Shown: positions 57,300-64,000 of the stretch, one piece after another
How the letters are laid out: every line of letters begins with the position of its first letter
Position numbering within the stretch: the stretch's first letter is position 1
Origin: Devosia ginsengisoli
GTDB taxonomy: Bacteria > Pseudomonadota > Alphaproteobacteria > Rhizobiales > Devosiaceae
DNA length: 64,000 bases
Assembly: GCF_007859655.1 (NCBI RefSeq)
Contig: NZ_CP042304.1
Coordinates: 3,722,501 to 3,786,500 of the forward strand
Direction of reading: 5' to 3'
Made by a program: the position numbers and the translations under genes
Notes under the pieces: generated by a model
Database searches by the model: none
Told to the model about the DNA's origin: nothing
Seen by the model: only the letters and a program-made list of their open reading frames with translations

Positions 57300-57346
57300 C
57301 GCGTGACGGTTGAACAGGCGTAGACTGAGGCCTAAACGGAGGTGTC

Positions 57347-58102
57347 ATGCGTATACAGGACAAGGTTGCGGTCGTCACGGGAGCTGGCTCAGGCATCGGT
57401 TTGGCCATTGCCCGCCGGTTCGTGGCGGAAGGGGCAAAGGTTGTTGCCCTAGACTGGCATGCCGACGCCATCGCGGCGGCAGTGAGCGACATCGGAGGCG
57501 CCATCATTGGCATGACGGGTGATGTGTCCAAGGAGGCAGACTGCGTTGCGATGATCGATCGTGCAGCAGCCGAATTTGGGCGCGTCGACATTTTGGTCAA
57601 CAATGCCGGCGTGATGGACCTGTTCCAGTCCGTTGCCGACGTCGACAACGCGACATGGCGCCGCTGCATGGCGGTCAATGTCGACGGGCCTATGTATGCC
57701 ATGCGACGAGCGGTTCCGCTGATGCTGGAACTGGGAGGCGGCTCAATCGTCAATATCGCATCCGTGGCCGCTACAGGTGGCGGCGCAGCGGGCGCGGCCT
57801 ATACCGCCTCCAAGCACGCGCTTATCGGCCTGACCAAGAGTACAGCGTTTCAATATGCTAAGCTTGGACTGCGCTGCAATGCGCTAGCAGTGGGCGGCGT
57901 CAGCACCAACATCATGGATAGCGTCGAGGGGCACGCGCTCGACCAGGCTGGGCTCGGGCGATTGGGTGCTTATCAGGCCAGCAATCCGGGTATGCTTGAA
58001 CCGGCCGACATCGCCAATGCCGTTCTGTTTCTCGCCTCCGACGAGGCCCGTCACCTCAATGGCGCGGTGCTGCCGGTGGATATGGGCTGGAGCGCGGCAT
58101 GA
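57347..58102 (+). CDS. SDR family oxidoreductase
   Basis: A 251-residue classical short-chain dehydrogenase. The cofactor motif is TGAGSGIG (residues 11-18), Asp 37 in VVALDWHAD favours NAD, the structural NNAG follows, and the catalytic residues include Ser in NIASVAATGG and Y152-x-x-x-K156 in YTASK. The substrate is unknown. The stop overlaps the start of a cytochrome c gene by ATGA, an unusual pairing that hints at electron transfer from the alcohol or hydroxy acid it oxidises, or simply at shared low-oxygen control by the upstream FNR box. GGAGG precedes the ATG. Confidence 0.9.
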   Translation: MRIQDKVAVVTGAGSGIGLAIARRFVAEGAKVVALDWHADAIAAAVSDIGGAIIGMTGDVSKEADCVAMIDRAAAEFGRVDILVNNAGVMDLFQSVADVDNATWRRCMAVNVDGPMYAMRRAVPLMLELGGGSIVNIASVAATGGGAAGAAYTASKHALIGLTKSTAFQYAKLGLRCNALAVGGVSTNIMDSVEGHALDQAGLGRLGAYQASNPGMLEPADIANAVLFLASDEARHLNGAVLPVDMGWSAA

Positions 58103-58446
58103 CCGATAGAGGACGTGCGACTACCGACACCGCACTGCGTGTTTTTGTCCCGCTTTGGCTGTTCTTTGCCGGTTGCGTCGTCGCACAGGCATTTGATCGA
58201 GTTGAAGACGGCCGGGCGTTGGTGACGATGTACTGTGCCGATTGTCATGCGATCGGAACCAATGGCGAAAGCCCCCTGAATATCGCGCCACGGTTTCGTG
58301 ACTTTCATCTGCGCTACGACGTGGAGTTCCTGAGCGAAGCGCTTGTCGAAGGGATCGTTACAGCCCATCCCGAAATGCCGCAGTTCGAGTTTGACCCTGA
58401 CCAGGCTGCAGCTATCGTTGCTTACCTCAAGACATTGGAGCCTTGA
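58099..58446 (+). CDS. Small class I c-type cytochrome
   Basis: A 115-residue exported cytochrome. A basic N-terminus and one hydrophobic helix (VFVPLWLFFAGCVVAQA) form a signal peptide or anchor. Haem attaches at Cys 46-x-x-Cys 49-His 50 (YCADCHAIG), and the Met in HPEMPQFEF is the likely sixth ligand. It ends AAAIVAYLKTLEP, the usual last helix. It would carry electrons in the periplasm. Coupled by four-base overlap to the SDR gene. Confidence 0.9.
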   Translation: MTDRGRATTDTALRVFVPLWLFFAGCVVAQAFDRVEDGRALVTMYCADCHAIGTNGESPLNIAPRFRDFHLRYDVEFLSEALVEGIVTAHPEMPQFEFDPDQAAAIVAYLKTLEP

Positions 58447-59083
58447 GGCCAGTGGGGGTACGTCCTGATGAGAGATGGCGCTACGTCCAACAGTTGCGAT
58501 CCTGTTGACCCGCCATTGCGCTCGCCAGCTAGAGCATGTCAGCTTTCAGATCGGCTGGTCCAGAAGCTGACTGTCTGAAAACCACCCCTAATTCGCGGTA
58601 ACTCCGTTCAATCGGTAATGTCGGCTTTCCGGCAATCGCGAAACCCCGTTCAACGGCAGGAATGGGGCGCATTGGCGAATGCGCTGCGCTGGTCCCTGCA
58701 ACCTGCAATGCTCATCCGCCAATATCGGTTCTCAACGCCGTTAACCCCAAATCATAGGAAACGATTGGTGAGTGGGCCCTTTGATGATCCTCGACTTCCT
58801 CACCATGCGATCCTGATGGACGACGGTCGGCTAGCGTGGCCGGTGGCCGAAGGCAACGGCGTGGCGATTGAAGTCTTCTACACTAGGCTGAGCATCCGTT
58901 GGTCGGCCGAGAAAGCCGCAACTTATCCTGCTCCACCCCGCCAGAGGAGATCGCCGCCACAACGTCCGTCGCTCAAGCTTTCAACATATCTCGCCGACGG
59001 TCGATTGGCCTGGCCGGTCGCGGCATCAAGAGGCGTGAGCGAGATGCGCATCGACGGGTACGTTATCCCGCGAACTGAAACGA
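58447..59083. other. Gene-poor region with repeated fragments
   Basis: No gene is supported in these 637 bases. The stretch carries AATGTCGGCTTTC (58617), seen also at 53104, and GGGGCGCATTGG (58663), close to 50545. Two short near-copies, GACGGTCGGCTAGCGTGGCC at 58821 and GACGGTCGATTGGCCTGGCC at 58993, lie 172 bases apart. Composition and broken frames suggest decay. Confidence 0.45.
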
Positions 59084-59713
59084 CTAGCTTCTGCCGACCT
59101 TGGGTAGGGGAAGTTTTGGGTCCAACAAAGGAATCCCTTCTGTTGGCAAGAGCGCAAACTTGCGCATCTGGGGCCGAGATAACTTCGTTTCCCGATAGGT
59201 GTTCTTTAAAACGCGGTACTTCTCGTCAGGGCCATCAGCCGGCTGCAGCATGTCCGAGAAAAACTGTCGGGTGCTTGCGTCTAATTCAAAACCAAGTTCG
59301 TCACGGGATAATTGGTTCACAAGTAGCTCAATAGCTTCCTCTGTGGCTGCTCGGCCTTGTCGTCGATCATAGTGCTCAAGGAAATAATGTGAAAACCACA
59401 CTCGCTGAGCATCGACGCTGACGGCTTGTCCTCCCGCAGCCCCGGCGCGCTTCGCCTCAACGTCTGGCCCCCGCGCCATAACTGCCGCTGTGACGAAGCC
59501 GTGACAGCCCAGAAGTACAGACCATTCAGTCAGGAATTCTGTGCTCAATCGGCGGGCTTGGATTTCGATCTCTGTGGCCCCAAGGGCTTCTAGTCCTCGA
59601 TCATGAAACGCCAGCAAGTTCTCACGGTCATCGGTGTCGCGGTAGCGCGCGACGAACAGACTATCGAGACGTGGATCCTCAGGATCCAGCGCCTTGCTGG
59701 TAAACCTTTTCAA
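59084..59713 (-). CDS. Hypothetical cytosolic protein
   Basis: A 209-residue, charged protein without signal peptide or membrane helices. It is predicted helical (for example RENLLAFHDRGLEALGATEI and AATEEAIELLVNQLSRDEL) and ends in a proline- and lysine-rich tail. I do not recognise a family. The start taken here is a TTG that lies inside the end of a 54-residue frame read from 59843, so a coupled pair is possible. Confidence that it is expressed is moderate, since the surrounding stretch is gene-poor. Confidence 0.5.
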   Translation of the reverse strand: MKRFTSKALDPEDPRLDSLFVARYRDTDDRENLLAFHDRGLEALGATEIEIQARRLSTEFLTEWSVLLGCHGFVTAAVMARGPDVEAKRAGAAGGQAVSVDAQRVWFSHYFLEHYDRRQGRAATEEAIELLVNQLSRDELGFELDASTRQFFSDMLQPADGPDEKYRVLKNTYRETKLSRPQMRKFALLPTEGIPLLDPKLPLPKVGRS

Positions 59714-59843
59714 GCGCCTCGTCTTCTGTCTCGAAGTGCACGCCCATCAGATCGTCGTGCACAATCCTCCAGATTTCTTCAAGGCGCTGCCAAAGGTGAT
59801 CATCATCGGAGGGTGTTTTGAGAACTTCGAAAAAATATGGCAT
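59679..59843 (-). CDS. Small hypothetical protein (54 aa)
   Basis: A short frame from ATG at 59843 reads MPYFFEVLKTPSDDDHLWQR and continues with helical, acidic text (EIWRIVHDDLMGVHFETEDE) to a stop at 59679. The composition looks protein-like and acidic, and the frame overlaps the TTG start of the next gene by 35 bases. The ribosome binding site is weak. No function can be given. Confidence 0.45.
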   Translation of the reverse strand: MPYFFEVLKTPSDDDHLWQRLEEIWRIVHDDLMGVHFETEDEALEKVYQQGAGS

Positions 59844-59967
59844 TTCCAATCATAGCAGCGGGTTTCAGCCCGCGCATGTAACTGCGCCGCCGCCTAAAAG
59901 TGGTGTATCCGGGAAGGATGGTCGTACATGTGTAGTACCGCACCATCTCGGAAATAAAGAGGTGCTG
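59844..59967. other. Short gap, no feature
   Basis: Only the promoter regions of the flanking small genes are expected here. I see no repeat or RNA gene. Confidence 0.4.
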
Positions 59968-60171
59968 ATGGTTAAGCGACAAGTCGAACTGGGAACTGTA
60001 AATCAGCACGGTCAGCTGCTCGTGCGTCGTACTGACGAGACGGCACCAGTACATCGCTCAACATCTTGTTCTCCTTTTTGGCCTTGTCGCCGGTACGTTT
60101 GCACGGATCGGGTAACCCTGGACCAAATGAAACGTGCCGGCATCCGGCTGAGCCTTCGTGGTGCAGAGTAG
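59968..60171 (+). pseudogene. Possibly broken small zinc-ribbon-type protein gene
   Basis: An ATG with GAGG at the right distance starts a frame of 67 codons reading MVKRQVELGTVNQHGQLLVR. That N-terminus resembles short alphaproteobacterial proteins that continue with two Cys-x-x-Cys pairs; here the continuation has scattered cysteines (CSPFWPCRRYVC) without the expected pairs, so the gene may be frameshifted or degraded. The remaining bases to 60358 hold no other gene. Confidence 0.38.
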
Positions 60172-60358
60172 CGCAGCGGTCTCGGCTGGGATTTGAGCCA
60201 GATCAAAGCAGCACCACTTTGCCGGGCGTAGCGTTACTAGAGGAGGGCCACGACCAACGCTACGGTTGTCTATGACCGTACTCTTGACACTGCCGCTCAG
60301 ATCGCGAGGCACTAGTGGGGGCGTCCCCCCAGGCGATGCCCGAGAGGAGACACAGACC

Positions 60359-61207
60359 ATGGATGTCCTGCTTCCGATAACAACCTATCCCGATGTCGTC
60401 TCCAATGTCGGGCTTGGGCGGGCGCTCAGCCTGTCTGCCAGACTCGGTGCCAGGGTGAAGGCGCTGGTTCAGGAAGTGGAGATAGCGCCCATTCACAGCG
60501 CCTTGGGTGAGGCGCTGCTGGGCGCCTCCAACATGGCTTTGGAGGTTGAAGCACTCAATCGCGATCGAGCCGGAAACGCGCGCAAATGGGTTGAGGAACG
60601 CGCTGCCAGCCTGGAACTGCCGCTTGAAGTCGCTGCGCTGCGCTGCGGCCCGGAGACGTTCATCGATTGTCTGCTGCCGATCACGCGGTATCATGATCTG
60701 ACGGCCCTGGCTCTGGATGGCGCCGATCCGCATCGGCGGGCCGACGCAGAGGCGGTCATCTTCGGTTCGGGTGGCCCGGTCATGGTTGTTCCGCCCCAGG
60801 AGGCAGCCGTGCCTGTGGCCGAAATACGGTCAACGCCATTAAAGGTCGTCGTCGCGTGGGATGGTGGCTCATTTGCCGCCCGGGCGCTGCGCGATGCGAT
60901 GACGATCCTTACGCGCGCCGATATCGTGTCGATCGTTACGGTCGGCGACGACAAGACTGTCGATCCAGGTGGCCTGTCGGGCATTCAGAGCTTTCTGCTG
61001 CGCCGCGGTGTGAAGGCGCAGCATTTGTCCAGAACACGCGGCACTTCGCCAATCGGCGATATCTTGCAAGCGGTAGCCATCAGCCAGGACGCCGACCTGC
61101 TTGTCATGGGAGCAGTCCGGCGCAATCGCGTGCAGGAGATCATCCTGGGAGGCGCAACGCAATCGATCCTGCGAGCTGTACGTCTGCCGATACTGCTGTC
61201 TCACTAG
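60359..61207 (+). CDS. Universal stress protein, tandem UspA domains
   Basis: A 282-residue protein made of two Usp-type halves. The first (MDVLLPITTYPDVVSNVGLG) is degenerate; the second has VVVAWDGGSFAARALRDAM and near the C-terminus LLVMGAVRRNRVQEIILGGA with the typical G-x-x-R...G nucleotide-binding spacing, though the exact G-2x-G-9x-G form is altered. Such proteins help survival under stress and low oxygen. The ATG at 60359 has GAGGAG upstream. It lies in the same accessory stretch as the FNR-box operon. Confidence 0.85.
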   Translation: MDVLLPITTYPDVVSNVGLGRALSLSARLGARVKALVQEVEIAPIHSALGEALLGASNMALEVEALNRDRAGNARKWVEERAASLELPLEVAALRCGPETFIDCLLPITRYHDLTALALDGADPHRRADAEAVIFGSGGPVMVVPPQEAAVPVAEIRSTPLKVVVAWDGGSFAARALRDAMTILTRADIVSIVTVGDDKTVDPGGLSGIQSFLLRRGVKAQHLSRTRGTSPIGDILQAVAISQDADLLVMGAVRRNRVQEIILGGATQSILRAVRLPILLSH

Positions 61208-61295
61208 AACCGAATTACCAAGGCTGACCGATCTCGCATGAGGATTGAACCTGTTTGACCTGGGACTGCCTAGCGCGTTCGCGATCAACCTGCCG

Positions 61296-61601
61296 CTAGT
61301 CGGCGCAATATATGCCATAGAGCGTGGACAGCACCTGGCGCACATCGTCCGATTGCAGCGAATAGTTCACCTGCTGGCCGTCGCGGCGCGTCTTTACGAA
61401 TCCCCATGCCCGCAGCTTGGAGAGGTGCTGGGACAGGGGAGACTGCGCCAGATTGACCCGCTCCGCCAATTGGCTGACATTGAGTTCCTGATCAAGCAGG
61501 TTGCACAGGATCAGCAGACGCTTGGGATTGGCCATGGCAGTCAGGAGCTGGCTGGCCTGATCGGCATTCTGCTCCATTCTGGAAAGATCCATATTGATCA
61601 T
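61296..61601 (-). CDS. bigR: ArsR-family persulfide-sensing repressor (BigR/SqrR type)
   Basis: A 101-residue winged-helix repressor. ANPKRLLILCNLLDQELNVS and QSPLSQHLSKLRAWGFV are the ArsR DNA-binding segments. Cys 33 in the ILCNLL helix and Cys 99 in the C-terminal YGIYCAD are at the positions of the redox pair in BigR and SqrR, which form a di- or tetrasulfide in the presence of hydrogen sulfide. No metal-site CxC is present. It is divergent from the DUF2892-YeeE-persulfide dioxygenase operon, exactly the BigR layout. Confidence 0.88.
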   Translation of the reverse strand: MINMDLSRMEQNADQASQLLTAMANPKRLLILCNLLDQELNVSQLAERVNLAQSPLSQHLSKLRAWGFVKTRRDGQQVNYSLQSDDVRQVLSTLYGIYCAD

Positions 61602-61677
61602 ATTAGAATTCTCGTATATACGAACTTCCGACTATTCGCTTATCGCCGTTTTGGCGACCAATTTCAAGGAGGTTGAG
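61602..61677. promoter_or_regulatory. BigR operator/promoter region with TCGTATATACGA
   Basis: TCGTATATACGA at 61612-61623 is a perfect 12-bp palindrome in an AT-rich stretch (ATATTGATCATATTAG precedes it) between bigR and the DUF2892 gene. BigR is known to bind AT-rich dyads over its own divergent promoters. Confidence 0.7.
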
Positions 61678-61902
61678 ATGAACACCAATGTCGGCTCGGC
61701 AGATCGCGTCATCCGTATCGTGCTGGGCCTTGCCCTGGCCATTGCGGCTTTTGTTCCCGGTCTGGGCCTGGCGGGGACCCCGCTGCTGCAATGGGGCGCC
61801 GCACTGATCGGCCTCGTTTTGATCGCCACCGCCGTGGTGCGCTTCTGCCCGCTCTATCGAATTCTCGGCTTCTCCACCTGCAAAGTTCGGATCAATGACT
61901 GA
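61678..61902 (+). CDS. DUF2892 membrane protein of sulfide-detox operon
   Basis: A 74-residue inner-membrane protein with two helices (IVLGLALAIAAFVPGLGLA and WGAALIGLVLIATAVVRF) and a C-terminal CPLYRILGFSTCK with two cysteines. It begins MNTNVGSADRVIRIVLG, the DUF2892 signature. A perfect AAGGAGG precedes the ATG. Such proteins accompany rhodanese and persulfide dioxygenase genes; their role is not established. The gene overlaps the next one by eight bases. Confidence 0.9.
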   Translation: MNTNVGSADRVIRIVLGLALAIAAFVPGLGLAGTPLLQWGAALIGLVLIATAVVRFCPLYRILGFSTCKVRIND

Positions 61903-62323
61903 CTTCACTCCCATCAGCGCACTGCTCGGCGGCGCGCTGATCGGCCTCTCGGCCGTTCTTCTCATGGCCTTCAATGGCCGCATCGCCGGCATGACGGGTA
62001 TCCTGTCAGGTCTGTTGCCCCCGGTGTCCAGCGACTGGGCCTGGCGCGCCGCCTTCCTGTCGGGCGCCATTGTAGCCCCGGCGCTGCTGACAGCACTGTC
62101 CGGCTATGACGTCGGCTTCGTGTCGCCCGTGCCCACGCCCTGGATTGTGATCAGCGGGCTTATCGTCGGCGTCGGCGTGTTCCTGGCCTCGGGTTGCACC
62201 TCCGGCCACGGCGTCTGCGGCATGGCCCGCCTGTCGCCGCGGTCCATCGCCGCCACTGCAACCTTCATGGTCTCGGCCGTCGCCACGGTCTTCACTATCC
62301 GTCACCTCCTGGGAGGCTTCTGA
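61895..62323 (+). CDS. YeeE/YedE half-transporter (PmpA-like)
   Basis: A 142-residue membrane protein, one half of a YeeE/YedE-type sulfur-compound transporter. The conserved NGRIAGMTGILSGLL and the cysteine motif ASGCTSGHGVCGMARLS identify it. YeeE of thermophiles takes up thiosulfate through paired cysteines. In BigR operons two such genes stand in tandem. It shares one base with the next gene (TGATG). Confidence 0.9.
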   Translation: MTDFTPISALLGGALIGLSAVLLMAFNGRIAGMTGILSGLLPPVSSDWAWRAAFLSGAIVAPALLTALSGYDVGFVSPVPTPWIVISGLIVGVGVFLASGCTSGHGVCGMARLSPRSIAATATFMVSAVATVFTIRHLLGGF

Positions 62324-62763
62324 TGCAGCGCATCGTGCTCGCCGGCATTTTCGGCCTGATCTTCGGCACGGGCATTGCCATTTCCGGCATGGCCAATCCC
62401 GCCAAGGTGCTCAACTTCTTCGACGTGGCCGGAACCTGGGATGCTTCCCTGCTTTTGGTCATGGGATCGGCCCTGGCCGTCACCGCGATCGGCTACCGCT
62501 TTGTGCTGCGCCGCGACAAGCCGGTCTGCGAAAGCCGATTTCACCTGCCCACCAGCCGCAAGCTGGATGTGCCGCTGATCGCCGGCTCGGCCGTATTCGG
62601 CATTGGCTGGGGCATTTCCGGCTTCTGTCCCGGTGGGGCAATCCCCGCACTGGGACTGGGCGAGACTTCGGCCTGGGCCTTTGTCGGCTCGATGCTGGCC
62701 GGAATATTCGCCGCCTTTACCGTCCGGACCGCGTTCGCCCAGCGCAGCCTGAAAAACGCCTGA
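62323..62763 (+). CDS. YeeE/YedE half-transporter (PmpB-like)
   Basis: A 146-residue membrane protein, the second half of the transporter. It has FGLIFGTGIAISGMANPAKV with the NP turn and FGIGWGISGFCPGGAIPALG with the conserved cysteine, plus a C-terminal helix. It probably forms the sulfur-compound channel with the preceding protein. It lies 22 bases before the persulfide dioxygenase gene. Confidence 0.9.
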   Translation: MQRIVLAGIFGLIFGTGIAISGMANPAKVLNFFDVAGTWDASLLLVMGSALAVTAIGYRFVLRRDKPVCESRFHLPTSRKLDVPLIAGSAVFGIGWGISGFCPGGAIPALGLGETSAWAFVGSMLAGIFAAFTVRTAFAQRSLKNA

Positions 62764-62785
62764 ACCTTTGTGAAAGGAGCCAAGA

Positions 62786-63676
62786 ATGACCATTCCATTC
62801 ACCCCTGATCTGTCGGTGAAGCCCGAGGTAACGGCCTTTTTCGACGAACCGACCAACACCATTTCCTATGTGGTGAAGGATCCCAATTCGTTCTCCTGTG
62901 CCGTGGTCGACTCCGTCATGGACATCGATTATGCCGCTGGCCGCATCACCTATGACGGCGCCGACAAGATCATCGCCTTCATCAAGGAGAACGGCCTGGT
63001 CGTCGAATGGCTGATCGAGACCCACGTTCACGCCGACCATCTTTCCGGTGCGCCCTACATCCAGTCCAAGGTCGGCGGCAAGCTGGGAATCGGTGAGAAC
63101 ATCACCATTGTCCAGGATACCTTCGGCAAGATCTTCAACGAGGGTACCGAGTTCCAGCGGGACGGCAGCCAGTTCGACCGGCTCTTCAAGGATGGTGACA
63201 CCTACCAGATCGGTACGCTGACCGCCCATGTCATGCACACGCCGGGGCACACGCCCGCCTGCATGACCCATGTGGTGGGCGATGCCGCCTTTGTCGGCGA
63301 CACGCTGTTCATGCCCGATGGTGGCTCGGCCCGTGCCGACTTCCCCGGGGGCGATGCCCGCACGCTCTATCGCTCGATCCAGCGTGTTCTGGCCCTGCCG
63401 CGCGAAATGCGCCTCTTCATGTGCCACGACTACGGCCCGAACGGTCGCGACATCCAGTGGGAAACCACGGTGGGCGACGAGATCGACCACAATATCCATG
63501 TCGGCCAAGGCACCGACGAAGACACCTTCGTCAAGATGCGCGAGGAGCGGGACGCGACCTTGGCCATGCCCAAGCTCATCATCCCGTCGCTGCAGGTCAA
63601 TATGCGTGCCGGCCAGCTTCCGCCCAAGGATGAGGATGGCAAGACCTTCCTCAAGGTGCCGGTCAACGGCCTGTAA
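62786..63676 (+). CDS. MBL-fold persulfide dioxygenase (ETHE1/Blh-like)
   Basis: A 296-residue metallo-beta-lactamase-fold enzyme of the ETHE1/Blh type that oxidises glutathione persulfide to sulfite with an iron centre. The motif THVHADH (His 80, His 82, Asp 84, His 85), the TPGHTPACMTHVVGD segment with a further ligand and the C-terminal LFMCHDYGPNGRD are in place. It ends with GQLPPKDEDGKTFLKVPVN, characteristic of this branch. In the BigR operon the enzyme removes sulfane sulfur that would otherwise poison respiration. GAAAGGAG precedes the ATG. Confidence 0.92.
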   Translation: MTIPFTPDLSVKPEVTAFFDEPTNTISYVVKDPNSFSCAVVDSVMDIDYAAGRITYDGADKIIAFIKENGLVVEWLIETHVHADHLSGAPYIQSKVGGKLGIGENITIVQDTFGKIFNEGTEFQRDGSQFDRLFKDGDTYQIGTLTAHVMHTPGHTPACMTHVVGDAAFVGDTLFMPDGGSARADFPGGDARTLYRSIQRVLALPREMRLFMCHDYGPNGRDIQWETTVGDEIDHNIHVGQGTDEDTFVKMREERDATLAMPKLIIPSLQVNMRAGQLPPKDEDGKTFLKVPVNGL

Positions 63677-63705
63677 TCGTTGGTCATCCGACCCGTTCGC
63701 CACCG

Positions 63706-63728
63706 TCCTCCGCCATTGTGGCGGAGGA
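63706..63728 (+). terminator. Hairpin after the persulfide dioxygenase gene
   Basis: TCCTCCGCCA pairs with TGGCGGAGGA around a three-base TTG loop, 30 bases after the stop. No clear T-run follows on the plus strand, so it may attenuate rather than stop transcription into the next gene. Confidence 0.5.
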
Positions 63729-63754
63729 TCAGTCCTCTATTGCCGAGACACACC

Positions 63755-64000
63755 ATGTTTTCTTTTCTCAAGCCAAAAGTCAGTGGAATGAACCCCCGCA
63801 AGCTAAGCGACGATTTCGCCGTGACCGGCCAGATCACCCCCGAGCAGATCAAGGCCTTTTCCGCGGCCGGCTACAAGTCGATCCTCTGTGCCCGGCCCGA
63901 CAATGAAGAGTCCGGCCAGCCGAGCTTCGAAGAGGTGGCGCGTGCCGCCGAAGCCGAGGGGCTCCAGATCGTCCATATCCCGGTGTCGGGCATGCTGGGC
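63755..64000 (+). CDS. DUF442 (beta-lactamase-hydrolase-like) protein, partial
   Basis: The first 82 residues of a DUF442 protein. MNPRKLSDDFAVTGQITPEQ and GYKSILCARPDNEESGQPS are the family start, a phosphatase/rhodanese-like fold in which a downstream cysteine is catalytic. In some BigR operons this domain is fused to the persulfide dioxygenase; here it is separate. The gene runs off the right edge. It likely acts as a sulfurtransferase or in the same persulfide pathway. Confidence 0.87.
   Translation, partial: MFSFLKPKVSGMNPRKLSDDFAVTGQITPEQIKAFSAAGYKSILCARPDNEESGQPSFEEVARAAEAEGLQIVHIPVSGMLG

Noticed and set aside
58618..59334. Plus-strand frame of 238 codons in a gene-poor region
   Set aside because: Text is low in coherent structure, overlaps the opposite-strand hypothetical gene, and covers non-coding repeat fragments.

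Overview
The window reads as the chromosome of a GC-rich alphaproteobacterium of the order Hyphomicrobiales (Rhizobiales), most likely a Devosia-like member of the Devosiaceae. The order is supported by the ChvI/ChvG two-component pair next to pckA, the short HPr kinase with mannose-type EIIA and HPr, ahcY followed by a DivL-type kinase and tsaE, a PccR-type regulator beside propionyl-CoA carboxylase, and a TTAA-N7-TTAA CtrA-like site. The genus is inference only.

Layout. 1-7 kb: end of an aldo/keto reductase, two small genes, then a dppABCDF-type peptide ABC transporter whose binding-protein gene carries a one-base frameshift. 7-12 kb: a Gfo/Idh/MocA oxidoreductase, a CHASE-PAS-GGDEF-EAL c-di-GMP enzyme and a DeoR regulator. 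12-20 kb: a propionyl-CoA catabolic block (mce, an undescribed 85-aa protein, mutase, pccA, pccB) with divergent pccR; mutase, small gene and mce are joined by ATGA overlaps. 20-24 kb: gamma-carbonic-anhydrase-like protein, SelO, HAD phosphatase and a cell-wall hydrolase with a CtrA-like site upstream. 24-38 kb: pckA, chvI-chvG-hprK-EIIA-HPr, a small insert (two membrane proteins, DUF2937, a TetR gene with its operators), then ahcY-divL-tsaE.

38-49 kb: isoprenylcysteine-methyltransferase-like protein and GIY-YIG protein; an isolated, AT-richer gene (39376-41319) encoding a GHKL ATPase with a C-terminal PD-(D/E)XK-like segment, which I rate the best candidate for an uncharacterised defence-type system; polA, a single-domain receiver, a lytic transglycosylase and tRNA-Arg(CCG). 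Beyond the tRNA, a sigma-54 activator faces an aldehyde dehydrogenase gene with a textbook -24/-12 promoter and palindromic upstream sites, followed by DUF779.

50-64 kb looks accessory: decayed stretches including a serine-recombinase-like relic, a LysR regulator with a secreted tandem-repeat protein, a MerR/CDF metal-efflux pair with a 19-bp-spacer promoter, an HMA-less metal P-type ATPase, an FNR/FixK box ahead of an SDR-cytochrome c pair, a universal stress protein, and at the right edge a BigR-type sulfide/persulfide detoxification operon (ArsR regulator, DUF2892, two YeeE/YedE half-transporters, ETHE1-like persulfide dioxygenase, start of a DUF442 protein).

Several palindromic intergenic repeat families recur across the core part. 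Two genes (dppA and the TetR gene) are broken at five-base C/G runs, which points to sequencing error at least as much as to real inactivation.
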